Below, one piece after another: positions 38,377 to 47,221 of a DNA stretch of 64,000 bases (position 1 is the first letter of the stretch; each line of letters opens with the position of its first letter). The DNA is taken from positions 9,795,501-9,859,500 of the forward strand of contig NZ_CP059997.1 of NCBI RefSeq assembly GCF_018736145.1, read 5' to 3'. Below the pieces are notes generated by a model. The model was not told the origin of the DNA and did no database searches. It was given only the letters and a program-made list of their open reading frames with translations. A program made the translations under genes and the position numbers. The stretch comes from Amycolatopsis sp. CA-230715. GTDB lineage: Bacteria > Actinomycetota > Actinomycetes > Mycobacteriales > Pseudonocardiaceae.

Positions 38377-38760
38377 ATGCCGTTGTCCGCCAAGGTCCGC
38401 GACCGCTGCCGCGCGTACCTCAAACCGGGCGAGGAGATCCGCTACCTCTTCCCCGGCACCTCGGTGCGGATCGGCGGGATCCCCGGCATGGTCCCGTTCC
38501 TCGTCGCGGTCACCGACGGCGGGATCGCGGTGCTCGGCTGCCGCGGCCGGTTCCGGCGGCACCGCCCGAATTCGGTGTTCGACCGGCTCCCCCGCGACAC
38601 CCGGCTCGGCCCCGTGGACACCGAGGGCTCGCTCGGCCCCACGGTGGAAATCGGCGACGTCCTGCTGGAGATCGACGAGGAGTACGTCCCGGTGATCCGG
38701 GCCGCCGACCTGGAACTGGCTGGCGAGAACCTCCCGCGCGATCCGCTCCCCGATCTCTGA
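38377..38760 (+). CDS. Hypothetical protein, probable PH-like fold
   Basis: A 127-residue protein starting at an ATG with GAGGGGG ahead of it. The pattern is a short helical N terminus (SAKVRDRCRAYLKPGEEIRYLF) followed by alternating strands (VPFLVAVTDGGIAVLG, then NSVFDRLPRDTRLGPVDTEG and TVEIGDVLLEIDEEYVPVIRAAD). This resembles bacterial PH-domain proteins of actinobacteria. No signal peptide or membrane helix. It is convergent with the SDR gene at 38768, with a 7-bp gap. Confidence 0.7.
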   Translation: MPLSAKVRDRCRAYLKPGEEIRYLFPGTSVRIGGIPGMVPFLVAVTDGGIAVLGCRGRFRRHRPNSVFDRLPRDTRLGPVDTEGSLGPTVEIGDVLLEIDEEYVPVIRAADLELAGENLPRDPLPDL

Positions 38761-38767
38761 ATCGACC

Positions 38768-39496
38768 TCAGCGCTGCCTGGTCGGCCTGACCACGAGTTC
38801 GTTCACGTCCACATCGGCCGGTTGCGCGAGCGCGTAGGAAACGGCGCCCGCGATGGCGTCGGCCGGGATCGCCGCCGCGCGGTAGGCGCGCATCGCCTCC
38901 TTCGCGCCGGCCTCGGTGATCGTGTCGGCGAGTTCCGATTCGACGACACCGGGGGAAACCGTGGTGACGCGGATGCCGGGATCGGCTTCCCGGCGCAGCC
39001 CCTCGGTGATCGCCCACGCCGCGTACTTCGTGCCGCAGTACACCGCGGCGGTCGGCACCACCTCGTGCGCGCCGGTCGAGGCGACGGTGACGAAGTGCCC
39101 GGTTCCCTGCCGCCGGAACCAGGGCAGCGCGGCTGCGATCCCGTGCAGCAGCCCGCGGATGTTGACGTCGATCATCCGGTCCCACTCCGCCACCAGCAGT
39201 GAGTCCAAACGCGACAGCGGCATCACGCCCGCGTTGTTGACGATCGCGTCGACCCTGCCGTGCTCGGCCGCGGCGGCGTCGACGAACGCCCCGACGTCGT
39301 CGCGGTCGGTGACGTCGAGACGACGCGCGTAGGCGACCCCGCCGTCCCGCCGGATCGTTTCCGCGAGTGCGGTGAGCCGGTCTTCCCGGCGCGCACCCAG
39401 CACGACGACGTGTCCTTCGCGGGCGAGCCGCACCGCGGTCGCCTGCCCGATGCCGCTGCTCGCACCGGTGATCAGCACGATTTTCGGTGTGGTCAC
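38768..39496 (-). CDS. SDR family oxidoreductase
   Basis: A 242-residue classical SDR. TGASSGIG lies at about residues 11-18, NNAG at about 87-90, and the catalytic residues in VASTGAHEVVPTAAVYCGTKYA (Ser, Tyr-x3-Lys). This is the YdfG/clavulanate-dehydrogenase-like group. The GTG start overlaps the stop of the upstream SDR by 4 bp, and GGAGGAAA lies upstream. The two SDRs form an operon behind an XRE regulator on the same strand. Confidence 0.92.
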   Translation of the reverse strand: MTTPKIVLITGASSGIGQATAVRLAREGHVVVLGARREDRLTALAETIRRDGGVAYARRLDVTDRDDVGAFVDAAAAEHGRVDAIVNNAGVMPLSRLDSLLVAEWDRMIDVNIRGLLHGIAAALPWFRRQGTGHFVTVASTGAHEVVPTAAVYCGTKYAAWAITEGLRREADPGIRVTTVSPGVVESELADTITEAGAKEAMRAYRAAAIPADAIAGAVSYALAQPADVDVNELVVRPTRQR

Positions 39497-40350
39497 TTGG
39501 TTTCCTCCACCGGGTAGTCCGCGCTCAGCGTGACGTCGCGCCAAGCGTCGAAAGCGGTTTTCAACGCGCCAAGGCGCGCGGAGGCGATGTCGTAGGCGGC
39601 CTTGCCGAGCAACAGGCGCAGCGGCGGTGCGTCCGATCCGACCGCGGCGACGATCGCCTCCGCCGCGCGTGCCGGGTCGCCCGGCTGGTGCCCGTAGGTG
39701 GCGGTGGTCGCCGTGCGCCGCGCGCCCGCGGTCTCGGCGTAGTCGTCGATCCGGACCGGGGACTGCCGCATCGACGGGCCGGACCAGTTGGTGCGGAACG
39801 CGGCCGGTTCCACGATCGTCACGCCGATCCCCAGCGGGGCGACCTCGGCGGCGAGCGACTCGGAAAGCCCTTCCACCGCGAACTTCGTGGCGTGGTAGTA
39901 GCCGGTGGCGCCGAACGCGGCGAGTCCGCCGAGCGAAGAGACGTTCACGATGTGCCCGGCGCGTCGCGCGCGCATCCCCGGCAGCACCGCGCGCGTGACG
40001 TCGACCAGCCCGAAGACGTTGGTGTCGAACAACTTCCGGACCTCTTCGTCCTCCCCTTCCTCGACAGCGGCGAGGTAGCCGTAGCCCGCGTTGTTGATCA
40101 GCACGTCGATGCGGCCGTAGGCGTCCTCGGCGCGTTTGACCGCGGCGCGGACCTGTTCGGCGTCGATGACGTCGAGCGCCACCGCGAGTGCCCGATCGCC
40201 GTGCGCGCCGACGAGATCGGCGACCTGACCCGGGTCCCGTGCGGTGACCACGGCACGCCAGCCGCGGCCGAGCACGGCCTCGGCCACGGCCCTGCCGAGG
40301 CCGGTGGAGCAGCCGGTGATGAACCACACCGGGGTTCCTTCGGTGTTCAT
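39493..40350 (-). CDS. SDR family oxidoreductase
   Basis: A 285-residue SDR of the oxidoreductase/short-chain type: ITGCSTGLG (about residues 11-19), LINNAGYG, VSSLGGLAAFGATGYYHATKFAVEG with the Ser-Tyr-Lys triad. ATG 40350 is selected to give a normal N terminus (MNTEGTPVWFITG). GGAAAGG lies upstream, though at a long spacing; a farther start at 40398 would add 16 unusual residues. It is translationally coupled to the SDR at 38768. Confidence 0.9.
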   Translation of the reverse strand: MNTEGTPVWFITGCSTGLGRAVAEAVLGRGWRAVVTARDPGQVADLVGAHGDRALAVALDVIDAEQVRAAVKRAEDAYGRIDVLINNAGYGYLAAVEEGEDEEVRKLFDTNVFGLVDVTRAVLPGMRARRAGHIVNVSSLGGLAAFGATGYYHATKFAVEGLSESLAAEVAPLGIGVTIVEPAAFRTNWSGPSMRQSPVRIDDYAETAGARRTATTATYGHQPGDPARAAEAIVAAVGSDAPPLRLLLGKAAYDIASARLGALKTAFDAWRDVTLSADYPVEETK

Positions 40351-40432
40351 GAACGTGTTTTTCCTTTCCTGGTACCGAAAAAGGGCGCGTTTAAGCACCG
40401 TGCCGAAAGGACACGGTTCCTTGGGGCGCCGG

Positions 40433-41290
40433 TTATTCGCGGTGGTTCGGGTGCCGTTCCTCGGGCCGGACGGCCTCGGGAGCGGTGAAGCTGCCCAGCA
40501 GGGCGAGTGCCTCTTCCGACGGGCTGCCGGGTTCGGCCTGGTACACGACGAGTTGCTGGCCCGGCGCGCTGTTCACGGTCAACGACTCGTAGTGCAGTGT
40601 CAGCTCGCCGACCAGCGGGTGCCGGAACCGCTTGGTTTCGTGTGTTTTCTGCCGGATGTCGTGGCGCGCCCACAGTTCGCGGAACTTCTCGCTCTTCACC
40701 GACAGCTCGCCGACGGTTTCGATGAGCTGGGGATCGTCGTGGCCGACGCCGACGGCGGCCCGCAGCCCGGCGACGGTGTTGACGGCGACCCGGTCCCAGT
40801 CGGGGTAGAAGTCGCGCGCGCCGTCGTCGAGGAAGACCAGCCGCACGAGGTCACGGCTGTGGGTGTGCCCGTCGAACAGCGCGCCGCCGAGCGCGTTGTG
40901 CGCGAGCACGGTGAGGCAGCGGCCGAGCACCACGGCGGGCGTGGCGGGCCAGCCGTCCATCATGCGCAGCAGGTTCGGGCTGACCCGCTCCTCCCGCACG
41001 CGCCCGCGGACGGGAGCGGGGCGGGTGAGCTGGTGCAGGTGTGCCACCGCGTCCGCTTCCAGGCGCAGCGTGCGGGCCAGCGCGTCGAGGACCTGCGCCG
41101 ACGGGTTCCGCTCACGGCCCTGTTCGAGCCGCACGTAGTAGTCGGCGCTCACCCCCGCGAGCATGGCGACCTCCTCCCGGCGCAGGCCGGGCACGCGGCG
41201 CCACCCGTCGACCGTGATACCGGCGTCTTCGGGCCGCACCTGCTCACGACGGGCGCGGAGGAACTGCCCGAGGAGGTTCTCGCTGTTCAT
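40433..41290 (-). CDS. XRE-family regulator with MmyB-like ligand domain
   Basis: A 285-residue regulator. The helix-turn-helix is at about residues 6-70 with GLRREEVAMLAGVSADYYVRLEQGR, the strongly conserved core of this subfamily. The MmyB domain follows (about 100-265: MMDGWPATPAVVLGRCLTVLAHN, then HHYESLTVNSAPGQQLVVY-like C-terminal strands). ATG 41290 is preceded by TACTGT as a -10 seven bases upstream, so the message is probably leaderless. It lies upstream of the two SDR genes on the same strand and probably controls them; an independent paralogue is at 7542. Confidence 0.9.
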   Translation of the reverse strand: MNSENLLGQFLRARREQVRPEDAGITVDGWRRVPGLRREEVAMLAGVSADYYVRLEQGRERNPSAQVLDALARTLRLEADAVAHLHQLTRPAPVRGRVREERVSPNLLRMMDGWPATPAVVLGRCLTVLAHNALGGALFDGHTHSRDLVRLVFLDDGARDFYPDWDRVAVNTVAGLRAAVGVGHDDPQLIETVGELSVKSEKFRELWARHDIRQKTHETKRFRHPLVGELTLHYESLTVNSAPGQQLVVYQAEPGSPSEEALALLGSFTAPEAVRPEERHPNHRE

Positions 41291-41454
41291 GGTTCCGACA
41301 GTAACTTCGGGCGGGCCCCGACGGCACCGATGAAGGTGGCCGCGGTACTCCCATGATCCCGACACCGCCGACGACGGACTGATCAGACAGTCAACTTCAA
41401 TCGCAACTTCGCAGGTCAAAGGCTACAACTCCGACCACGCACAGCTTCCGCGTA

Positions 41455-41469
41455 TTGCGATAATCGCAA
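41455..41469. promoter_or_regulatory. Operator of the carnitine cluster regulator
   Basis: TTGCGAT-A-ATCGCAA is a perfect 15-bp palindrome upstream of the XRE-TetR fusion gene; a further half site AATCGCAA lies about 60 bp upstream. TACCGT at 41478-41483 is a plausible -10 for a near-leaderless start at 41492. Confidence 0.6.
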
Positions 41470-41491
41470 ACCGCGTTTACCGTCCTCAGCC

Positions 41492-42355
41492 ATGACCGCA
41501 CCGGGCACGCAGCACGACGCACTGCGCGAGCGCGTTCGCGGCCTGATCCGCGCCATGCCGGTCGCGCAGCGGGAGTTCGCCGCGGGTATCGATCTCGACG
41601 AGACGAAGTTGTCCAAGGCGCTCAACGGAACCCGGCGGTTCTCGCCCCACGAACTGGTGCGGATCGCCGAATACAGCGGGGTCACCGTCAACTGGCTGCT
41701 GCACGGCAGCGACGAGGCGGCCACCGTCACCGCCGTCCCACCGCCCGCGGCGCGCTCGGCGGGGCACCCCGAGGAACCCGAACCGCGGCGCCGGATACTC
41801 GAAACGGCGTGGCAGCTCATCGCCGACCGCGGCTACCACAAGGTCCGGATCGCCGACATCGCTCGCGAATGCGGCACCAGCCCGGCCGCCATCCACTACC
41901 ACTTCCCCACCAAGGCCGACGTGCTCACCGAAGCCTTGCGGCGCAACGTGAAACTCGCGTTCGACCGCCAGGTGGCCGAGCTGCACGCGATCGGCTCCGC
42001 GCACGAACGCCTGCTCAAGCTCGTCGAGCTGCAACTGCCCGACGGGCCGGTGCTGCGCGCGGAATGGTCGGTGTGGCTGCAGGTGTGGAACGAAAGCGCG
42101 CTCGACCCGAAGATGCGCGAGCTGTACTGGGACGCCTACAACCGCTGGTACCGCACCATCGCGATGACCATCGGGTCGGGGCAGGAGCAGGGCACGTTCG
42201 CGCCGGGCGACCCCGACCAGCTCACCGCGCAGCTGACCGCCCTGATCGACGGGCTCGGCATCCAGGTGCTGACCGGGAAACCGGGCAGCTCGGTCGCCAC
42301 GATGCGCCGCCACCTCCGCGATTTCATCGACCGCGTCATCGTCGACGCCACTTAG
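41492..42355 (+). CDS. XRE-TetR fusion regulator of the carnitine cluster
   Basis: A 287-residue protein with two DNA-binding modules. Residues ~1-75 form an XRE/lambda-type helix-turn-helix (MPVAQREFAAGIDLDETKLS, then FSPHELVRIAEYSGVTVNWLL). A Pro/Ala-rich linker follows. Residues ~100-150 form a TetR helix-turn-helix (RRRILETAWQLIADRGYHKVRIADIA, then SPAAIHYHFPTKADVL). The C-terminal region (about 155-285) is a BetI-like TetR_C_6 domain. BetI-type domains often sense choline/betaine-like compounds, which fits the downstream carnitine genes. It is 16 bp ahead of the BKACE gene and may be the first gene of the operon. Confidence 0.88.
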   Translation: MTAPGTQHDALRERVRGLIRAMPVAQREFAAGIDLDETKLSKALNGTRRFSPHELVRIAEYSGVTVNWLLHGSDEAATVTAVPPPAARSAGHPEEPEPRRRILETAWQLIADRGYHKVRIADIARECGTSPAAIHYHFPTKADVLTEALRRNVKLAFDRQVAELHAIGSAHERLLKLVELQLPDGPVLRAEWSVWLQVWNESALDPKMRELYWDAYNRWYRTIAMTIGSGQEQGTFAPGDPDQLTAQLTALIDGLGIQVLTGKPGSSVATMRRHLRDFIDRVIVDAT

Positions 42356-42371
42356 TCCACAAAGGAGGATC

Positions 42372-43274
42372 GTGAAGCAGAACGTGATCGTCACCTGCGC
42401 ACTCACCGGTGCCGGGGACACGACGCGCAAGAGCGGGTTCGTGCCGATCAGCCCCGGGCAGATCGCCGCCTCCGCCGTCGAGGCGGCGAACGCGGGCGCC
42501 GCGGTGGTGCACATCCACGTGCGCGACCTCGACACCGGCCAGGGCTCGCGCGATGTCGCGCTGTACCGGGAAACCGTGCGCCGCGTGCGGGACAGCGGCG
42601 TGGACGTCGTGCTCAACCTGACCGCTGGCATGGGCGGCGATCTCGTGCTCGACGACGAGGACCCGCTGAAACCGGTCGACGGCACCGATCTCGTCAACGC
42701 GGCGGACCGGCTCCCGCACGTGGAGGAACTGCTGCCGGACATCTGCACGCTCGACTGCGGCTCGCTGAACTTCGGCGAGGGCCACCAGCTCTACGTGTCC
42801 ACTCCGGACATGCTGCGCGCCGGGGCGAAGCGGATCCAGGAGCTGGGCGTGAAACCCGAGCTGGAGATCTTCGACACCGGCCAGCTCTGGTTCGCCACCA
42901 AGCTGATCGAGGAGGGTCTCATCGACGCTCCCCCGCTTTTCCAGCTGTGCATGGGAATCCCGTACGGCGCACCGGCCGATCCGGCGCTGCTGCAAACGAT
43001 GGTGAAGATGCTGCCCGAGGGCGCGCAGTGGGCGTCGTTCGCGATCGGGCGCGACCAGATGCCGTGGGTCGCGCAGTCCGCGCTGCTCGGCGGGCACGTC
43101 AGGGTCGGCCTCGAAGACAACCTGTACCTGAGCAAGGGCGTGAAGGCGACCAACGGCCAGCTCGTCGAACGGGCCGTCACCATCCTGGAAAACCTCGGGG
43201 CCACCATCGCCACCCCGGACGAGGCCCGCGCCCAGCTGAACCTGAAGGGAGCCGATCGTGCCACCGCGCGCTGA
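42372..43274 (+). CDS. BKACE-family enzyme, probable dehydrocarnitine cleavage enzyme
   Basis: A 300-residue beta-keto acid cleavage enzyme. The family transfers the acetyl part of a beta-keto acid to CoA; for dehydrocarnitine plus acetyl-CoA this gives betainyl-CoA and acetoacetate. The zinc ligands are His47 and His49 in VVHIHVRD and a Glu in VRVGLEDNLYL (about residue 240). The N terminus VIVTCALTGAGDT is typical of carnitine-associated members. AGGAGG precedes the GTG/ATG region. Linkage to carnitine dehydrogenase and a thioesterase in overlapping frames makes the carnitine assignment strong. Confidence 0.9.
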   Translation: MKQNVIVTCALTGAGDTTRKSGFVPISPGQIAASAVEAANAGAAVVHIHVRDLDTGQGSRDVALYRETVRRVRDSGVDVVLNLTAGMGGDLVLDDEDPLKPVDGTDLVNAADRLPHVEELLPDICTLDCGSLNFGEGHQLYVSTPDMLRAGAKRIQELGVKPELEIFDTGQLWFATKLIEEGLIDAPPLFQLCMGIPYGAPADPALLQTMVKMLPEGAQWASFAIGRDQMPWVAQSALLGGHVRVGLEDNLYLSKGVKATNGQLVERAVTILENLGATIATPDEARAQLNLKGADRATAR

Positions 43275-44211
43275 GGTATCCACAGTGGACACTGTCGCCT
43301 GTGTCGGCGCGGGCGTGATCGGCGGCGGCTGGGTGGCGCATTTCCTGGCCAGGGGTTTCCGGGTGCTGGCCTACGACCCGGCTCCCGACGCCGCGGAACG
43401 GCTCGCGCGCATCGTCGACGCGGCGTGGCCCGCGCTGACCGCGCTGGGCCTCGCCGAAGGAGCCGGCCGCGACAACCTCACCGTCACCGAGACGCTCGCC
43501 GAAGCGGTCGGCGCCGCGGGCTTCGTGCAGGAAAGCGCCCCGGAAAAGCTTGAGCTGAAACGAAAACTGCTCGCCGAGATCGACGCCGCGACCCCGCCCG
43601 GGGTGGTCGTCGCCTCGTCCACTTCGGGTTACGCGATGAGCGAGATGCAGGTTTCCGCGGCGACCCCGGAACGGCTCGTGGTCGGCCACCCGTTCAACCC
43701 GCCGTACCTGATCCCGCTGGTCGAAGTCGTCGGCGGGCGGCTCACCGAACCGTGGGCGGTCGAGGCGGCCGCGGCGTTCTACCGGCGCGTCGGCAAGTCC
43801 GTGATCACCATGACCGACGAGCTGCCCGGCTTCATCGCGAACCGGCTCCAGGAGGCGCTGTGGCGCGAAGCGCTGCACATGGTCGCCAACGGGGAAGCCA
43901 CCGTCGAACAGATCGACACCGCGATCACCGACGGGCCCGGCCTGCGGTGGCCGGTGCACGGGCCGTGCCTGACCTTCCACCTCGCGGGCGGCGAGGGCGG
44001 GATGGCGCATATGCTCGACCACTTCGGACCGTCGCTGAAATCGCCGTGGACCCGGCTGGACGCACCCGAGCTGACCGCCGAACTGCGCGACCGGATGGTC
44101 GAGGGGTGCGACGACGAAGCGGGCGGGCGGTCGATCGCCGAGCTGGTCGCCGAACGGGACCGGGCGATCATCGCCGTGCAGCGCGCCGTCGAAGGGGCGC
44201 GCGATGCCTGA
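43258..44211 (+). CDS. L-carnitine 3-dehydrogenase
   Basis: A 317-residue NAD-dependent enzyme of the 3-hydroxyacyl-CoA dehydrogenase family that oxidises L-carnitine to 3-dehydrocarnitine. The dinucleotide motif GAGVIGGGW is at residues 17-25. QESAPEKLELK, VVGHPFNPPYLIPLVEVVGG, ALWREALHMV and GPGLRW match biochemically known carnitine dehydrogenases closely, and these differ from ordinary fatty-acid enzymes. GGGAG precedes the GTG. It overlaps BKACE by 17 bp and the thioesterase by 8 bp, so the three are tightly coupled. One copy of the window's recurrent palindrome lies in its fifth to tenth codons. Confidence 0.9.
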   Translation: MPPRAEVSTVDTVACVGAGVIGGGWVAHFLARGFRVLAYDPAPDAAERLARIVDAAWPALTALGLAEGAGRDNLTVTETLAEAVGAAGFVQESAPEKLELKRKLLAEIDAATPPGVVVASSTSGYAMSEMQVSAATPERLVVGHPFNPPYLIPLVEVVGGRLTEPWAVEAAAAFYRRVGKSVITMTDELPGFIANRLQEALWREALHMVANGEATVEQIDTAITDGPGLRWPVHGPCLTFHLAGGEGGMAHMLDHFGPSLKSPWTRLDAPELTAELRDRMVEGCDDEAGGRSIAELVAERDRAIIAVQRAVEGARDA

Positions 44212-44638
44212 GGTCCTCGAATACCGCGACACCGTCCGTCCGGAGTGGATCGACTACAACGGACACCTGAGCGAGCCGTTCTACGTGATGGTGTTCGGGT
44301 TCGCCACCGACCACCTGATGGCGGCGACCGGGATGGGCGAGACCTACCGCGCGGAAACCGGCTGCTCGCTCTACACCGTCGAAGCGCACGTCCGGTACCT
44401 GAAGGAGGTCGGGCCGGACGCGGACCTGCTCGTCACCACCACCGTGCTTTCGGTGGGGGCGAAGAAGGTCCGGCTCTGCCACGAGCTCGTGGTCGGCGGC
44501 GAAGTGGTGGCGACGGAGGAACTGCTCGCGGTGCACGTCGCCGAGGCCCGCGCGGCGCCCTTCCCGGACGCGGTCGCCGACCGGCTGCGCGACCACCTGG
44601 CGCCCGCCCCCGGCTACGCGGGGCGTGCCATCTCCTGA
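44204..44638 (+). CDS. Hotdog-fold thioesterase, probable betainyl-CoA thioesterase
   Basis: A 144-residue 4-hydroxybenzoyl-CoA-thioesterase-like hotdog protein. VRPEWIDYNGHLSEPFYVMVFG (about residues 9-30) contains the Asp/Asn-Gly-His active-site element, and EAHVRYLKEV and KVRLCHELVVGGEVVATEELLAVHV complete the fold. In carnitine catabolism the betainyl-CoA made by the cleavage enzyme is hydrolysed to glycine betaine and CoA by such a thioesterase. Context supports this role; the sequence alone gives only the fold. Confidence 0.88.
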   Translation: MPEVLEYRDTVRPEWIDYNGHLSEPFYVMVFGFATDHLMAATGMGETYRAETGCSLYTVEAHVRYLKEVGPDADLLVTTTVLSVGAKKVRLCHELVVGGEVVATEELLAVHVAEARAAPFPDAVADRLRDHLAPAPGYAGRAIS

Positions 44639-44667
44639 TCCCCCACCCTCACCGGAAGTCTCCCACC

Positions 44668-46263
44668 ATGAACCAGGAAGCGCGATGGAGTAACGGAAAC
44701 CTCAGCAGGCGGCGGTTCCTCGGCACCGCCGCGGGCGGCGCGGCGCTGCTCGGACTGGCACCCGCGCTGGCGGCGTGCGGCAGCGGGCCGGACGCGGTCG
44801 CGGCACCGAGCGGCCCGCCGAGCCGGGGCGGGACCCTGCGCGCCGGGATCACCGGTGGCGGCTCGTCGGACACCCTCGACCCGCACATCCCCGCCACCAA
44901 CCCCGATATCGCGCGCACGGTGAACCTCTACGAGCCGCTGCTCTACCGAGGGCACGACTACCGGCCGGAAATGCTGGTGGCGCAGTCGCTCACCGCCTCC
45001 CCCGACGCCAAGACGTGGACGGCGACCCTGCGCGACGGCGTGCGCTTCCACGACGGCAGGCCGGTCACGCCCGCCGACGTGGTAGCCACCTTCCGCCGGA
45101 TCACCGACCCGAACGACCCGAAGAGCGGCGCGTCGGGCCTGAGCACGCTCGCCGAGGTGGTGCCCTCAGGTTACCGGCGGGTCGAGTTCCGGCTGAAGGA
45201 ACCCGCGACCGCGTTCGACGACTACCTCGGCCAGTACAACCTCGGCATCGTGCCCGCCGACTTCGACCCGGCGAAGCCGATCGGCACCGGGCCGTTCCGC
45301 GCGGGGACGTTCACCGCGGGCCTGCAGAGTTCCTTCCACCGCAACGACCTGTACTGGCGCCGGGGCGAACCGTACCTCGACGAGCTGGTCCTCATCGACT
45401 TCACCGAGGACGACGCGAGGATCAACGCGCTGCTTTCGTCCCAAGTGGACGCCATCGACCAGGTCCCGGTGGCGCTGATCGAGGTGCTGCGCAGCGATCA
45501 GCGCATCCGGATCCTGCGCTCGGAGACCGGGACCTGGCTGCCGTTCACGATGCGGGTGGACCGCCCGCCGTTCGACGACGCCCGCGTCCGGCAGGCGATG
45601 CGGCTGATCGTGGACCGCGAGCAGATGATCAACCAGGTGCTCAGCGGCGAGGGCAGGGTCGGCAACGACCTCTACGCGCCGTTCGATCCCGCCTACGCCA
45701 AGGATCTGCCGCAGCGGAAGCAGGACATCGCCGAGGCGAAACGGCTCCTCGCCGCGGCCGGGCACGCCAACCTCGAGGTCGAGCTGGTGACCGCGCCGAT
45801 CCAGGCGGGCGCGGTCGAAGCGGCGCAGGTGTTCCAGCAGCAGGCGAAGGCGGCCGGGGTGACCGTGCGGCTCAACCGCGTCGACACCACCACGTTCTTC
45901 GGCGAGAACTACCTTTCCTGGGACTTCGCGCAGTCCTTCTGGTACACCCGCAACTACCTGCCGCAGGTGTCCAACGGCGCGCTTCCCGACTCGCCGTACA
46001 ACGAAACCCATTGGCACGACCCGGAATTCCTCGATCTGATTAAGACGGCGCGTGGCACGAGCGACCCCGCGGAGCGGACGAGGCTGCTCGGCTTGGCGCA
46101 ACGGATCGAGTACGAGCGCGGCGGGAACATCATCTGGGGCTTCCTCAACCAGATCGACGCGCACCAGGTCTACGTCGCCGGGCTGGCGCCCGACCGCACC
46201 GGGCTTCCGCTGGGCGGGTACCGGTTCTCGCAGGTGTGGCTCGGCACCGGAAGGGCGGCCTGA
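44668..46263 (+). CDS. ABC transporter substrate-binding lipoprotein (peptide/opine family 5)
   Basis: A 531-residue extracytoplasmic binding protein. The N terminus has a twin-arginine-like NLSRRRFLGTAAGG followed by a lipobox (ALAAC, about residue 33), so it is exported folded and lipid-anchored. The SBP_bac_5 pattern is clear: NLYEPLLYRGHDYRPEMLVA, FHDGRPVTPADVVATFRRI, GTGPFRAG. Family 5 proteins usually bind peptides, but also opines, nickel and quaternary ammonium compounds. Being 29 bp behind the carnitine thioesterase, its ligand is probably carnitine, an acylcarnitine or a carnitine-containing molecule. Confidence 0.9.
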   Translation: MNQEARWSNGNLSRRRFLGTAAGGAALLGLAPALAACGSGPDAVAAPSGPPSRGGTLRAGITGGGSSDTLDPHIPATNPDIARTVNLYEPLLYRGHDYRPEMLVAQSLTASPDAKTWTATLRDGVRFHDGRPVTPADVVATFRRITDPNDPKSGASGLSTLAEVVPSGYRRVEFRLKEPATAFDDYLGQYNLGIVPADFDPAKPIGTGPFRAGTFTAGLQSSFHRNDLYWRRGEPYLDELVLIDFTEDDARINALLSSQVDAIDQVPVALIEVLRSDQRIRILRSETGTWLPFTMRVDRPPFDDARVRQAMRLIVDREQMINQVLSGEGRVGNDLYAPFDPAYAKDLPQRKQDIAEAKRLLAAAGHANLEVELVTAPIQAGAVEAAQVFQQQAKAAGVTVRLNRVDTTTFFGENYLSWDFAQSFWYTRNYLPQVSNGALPDSPYNETHWHDPEFLDLIKTARGTSDPAERTRLLGLAQRIEYERGGNIIWGFLNQIDAHQVYVAGLAPDRTGLPLGGYRFSQVWLGTGRAA

Positions 46264-46264
46264 G

Positions 46265-47221
46265 ATGACCCGTCTCGTCCTGAAGCGGCTGCTGGTCAGC
46301 CTCGTCGTGCTGTGGCTCGTCACCGTGCTGGTGTTCGTGGCGACGCTGCTGCTGCCGGGCGACCCGGCCCGCGCGATACTCGGCCAGCAGGCGACCCCGG
46401 AACGGATCTCCGCGCTGCAGCACCAGCTTCACCTCGATGTGCCGGTGTGGCAGCGGTACTTCGAGTGGCTCGGCGGCGCGCTCACCGGCGACCTCGGCAC
46501 CTCCACCGCGACGCAGGGTTCGGTCAACGCGCTGCTCGGCGACCGGATCATCGCCTCGCTCGTGCTGCTCGCCGCCGCGGCGGTGCTCTCCGCCCCGCTC
46601 GGGCTGGCGCTCGGCACGTGGAGCGCGATGCGCCGCGGCCGCGCCACCGACCACGCGGTGTCCGGTGTCACGCTGGTGATCGCGGCGCTGCCCGAGTTCG
46701 TCATCGGGGTCGGCCTGATCGTGCTGCTGTCGACCACCGTGTTCAAGGTCTTCCCGTCGGTCACGCTCGCGGCGCCCGGCGAGGCGGTGTGGTCGAGACC
46801 GAGCCAGCTCGTCCTCCCGGTGCTCACGCTCGCACTGGTCGTCACGCCCTACATCACGCGCATGATGCGCGCCACGATGAGCGAGGTGCTCGACAGCGGT
46901 TACGTCGAAATGGCGCGACTGAAGGGAATCCCCGAGCGGACCGTCCTTTTGCGACACGCGCTGCCGCACGCGGTCGGCCCCGTGGCCCAGGTGGTCGCGC
47001 TGCAGCTCGCCTGGCTCGCGGGCGGCGTGGTCGTGGTGGAGTTCCTGTTCCGCTACCCCGGGATCGGGCAGGCGCTCATCGACGCGGTCAACAAGCGCGA
47101 CGTCGCGGTCGTGCAGGCGGTCACGCTCATCATCGCCGCGGTGTACATCGTGGTGAACCTGCTCGCCGACGTCGTCGGCATCCTGGCGGATCCCCGGCTG
47201 CGGACGGAGGCCCGCGCATGA
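46265..47221 (+). CDS. ABC transporter permease (DppB-like)
   Basis: A 318-residue permease with about six membrane helices. The N terminus (KRLLVSLVVLWLVTVLVFVA) and GDPARAILGQQATPERI are typical of DppB. The EAA loop for ATPase contact is EMARLKGIPERTVLLRHALPHA (about residues 218-239). It starts two bases after the binding-protein stop and overlaps the next permease as ATGA. Confidence 0.92.
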   Translation: MTRLVLKRLLVSLVVLWLVTVLVFVATLLLPGDPARAILGQQATPERISALQHQLHLDVPVWQRYFEWLGGALTGDLGTSTATQGSVNALLGDRIIASLVLLAAAAVLSAPLGLALGTWSAMRRGRATDHAVSGVTLVIAALPEFVIGVGLIVLLSTTVFKVFPSVTLAAPGEAVWSRPSQLVLPVLTLALVVTPYITRMMRATMSEVLDSGYVEMARLKGIPERTVLLRHALPHAVGPVAQVVALQLAWLAGGVVVVEFLFRYPGIGQALIDAVNKRDVAVVQAVTLIIAAVYIVVNLLADVVGILADPRLRTEARA

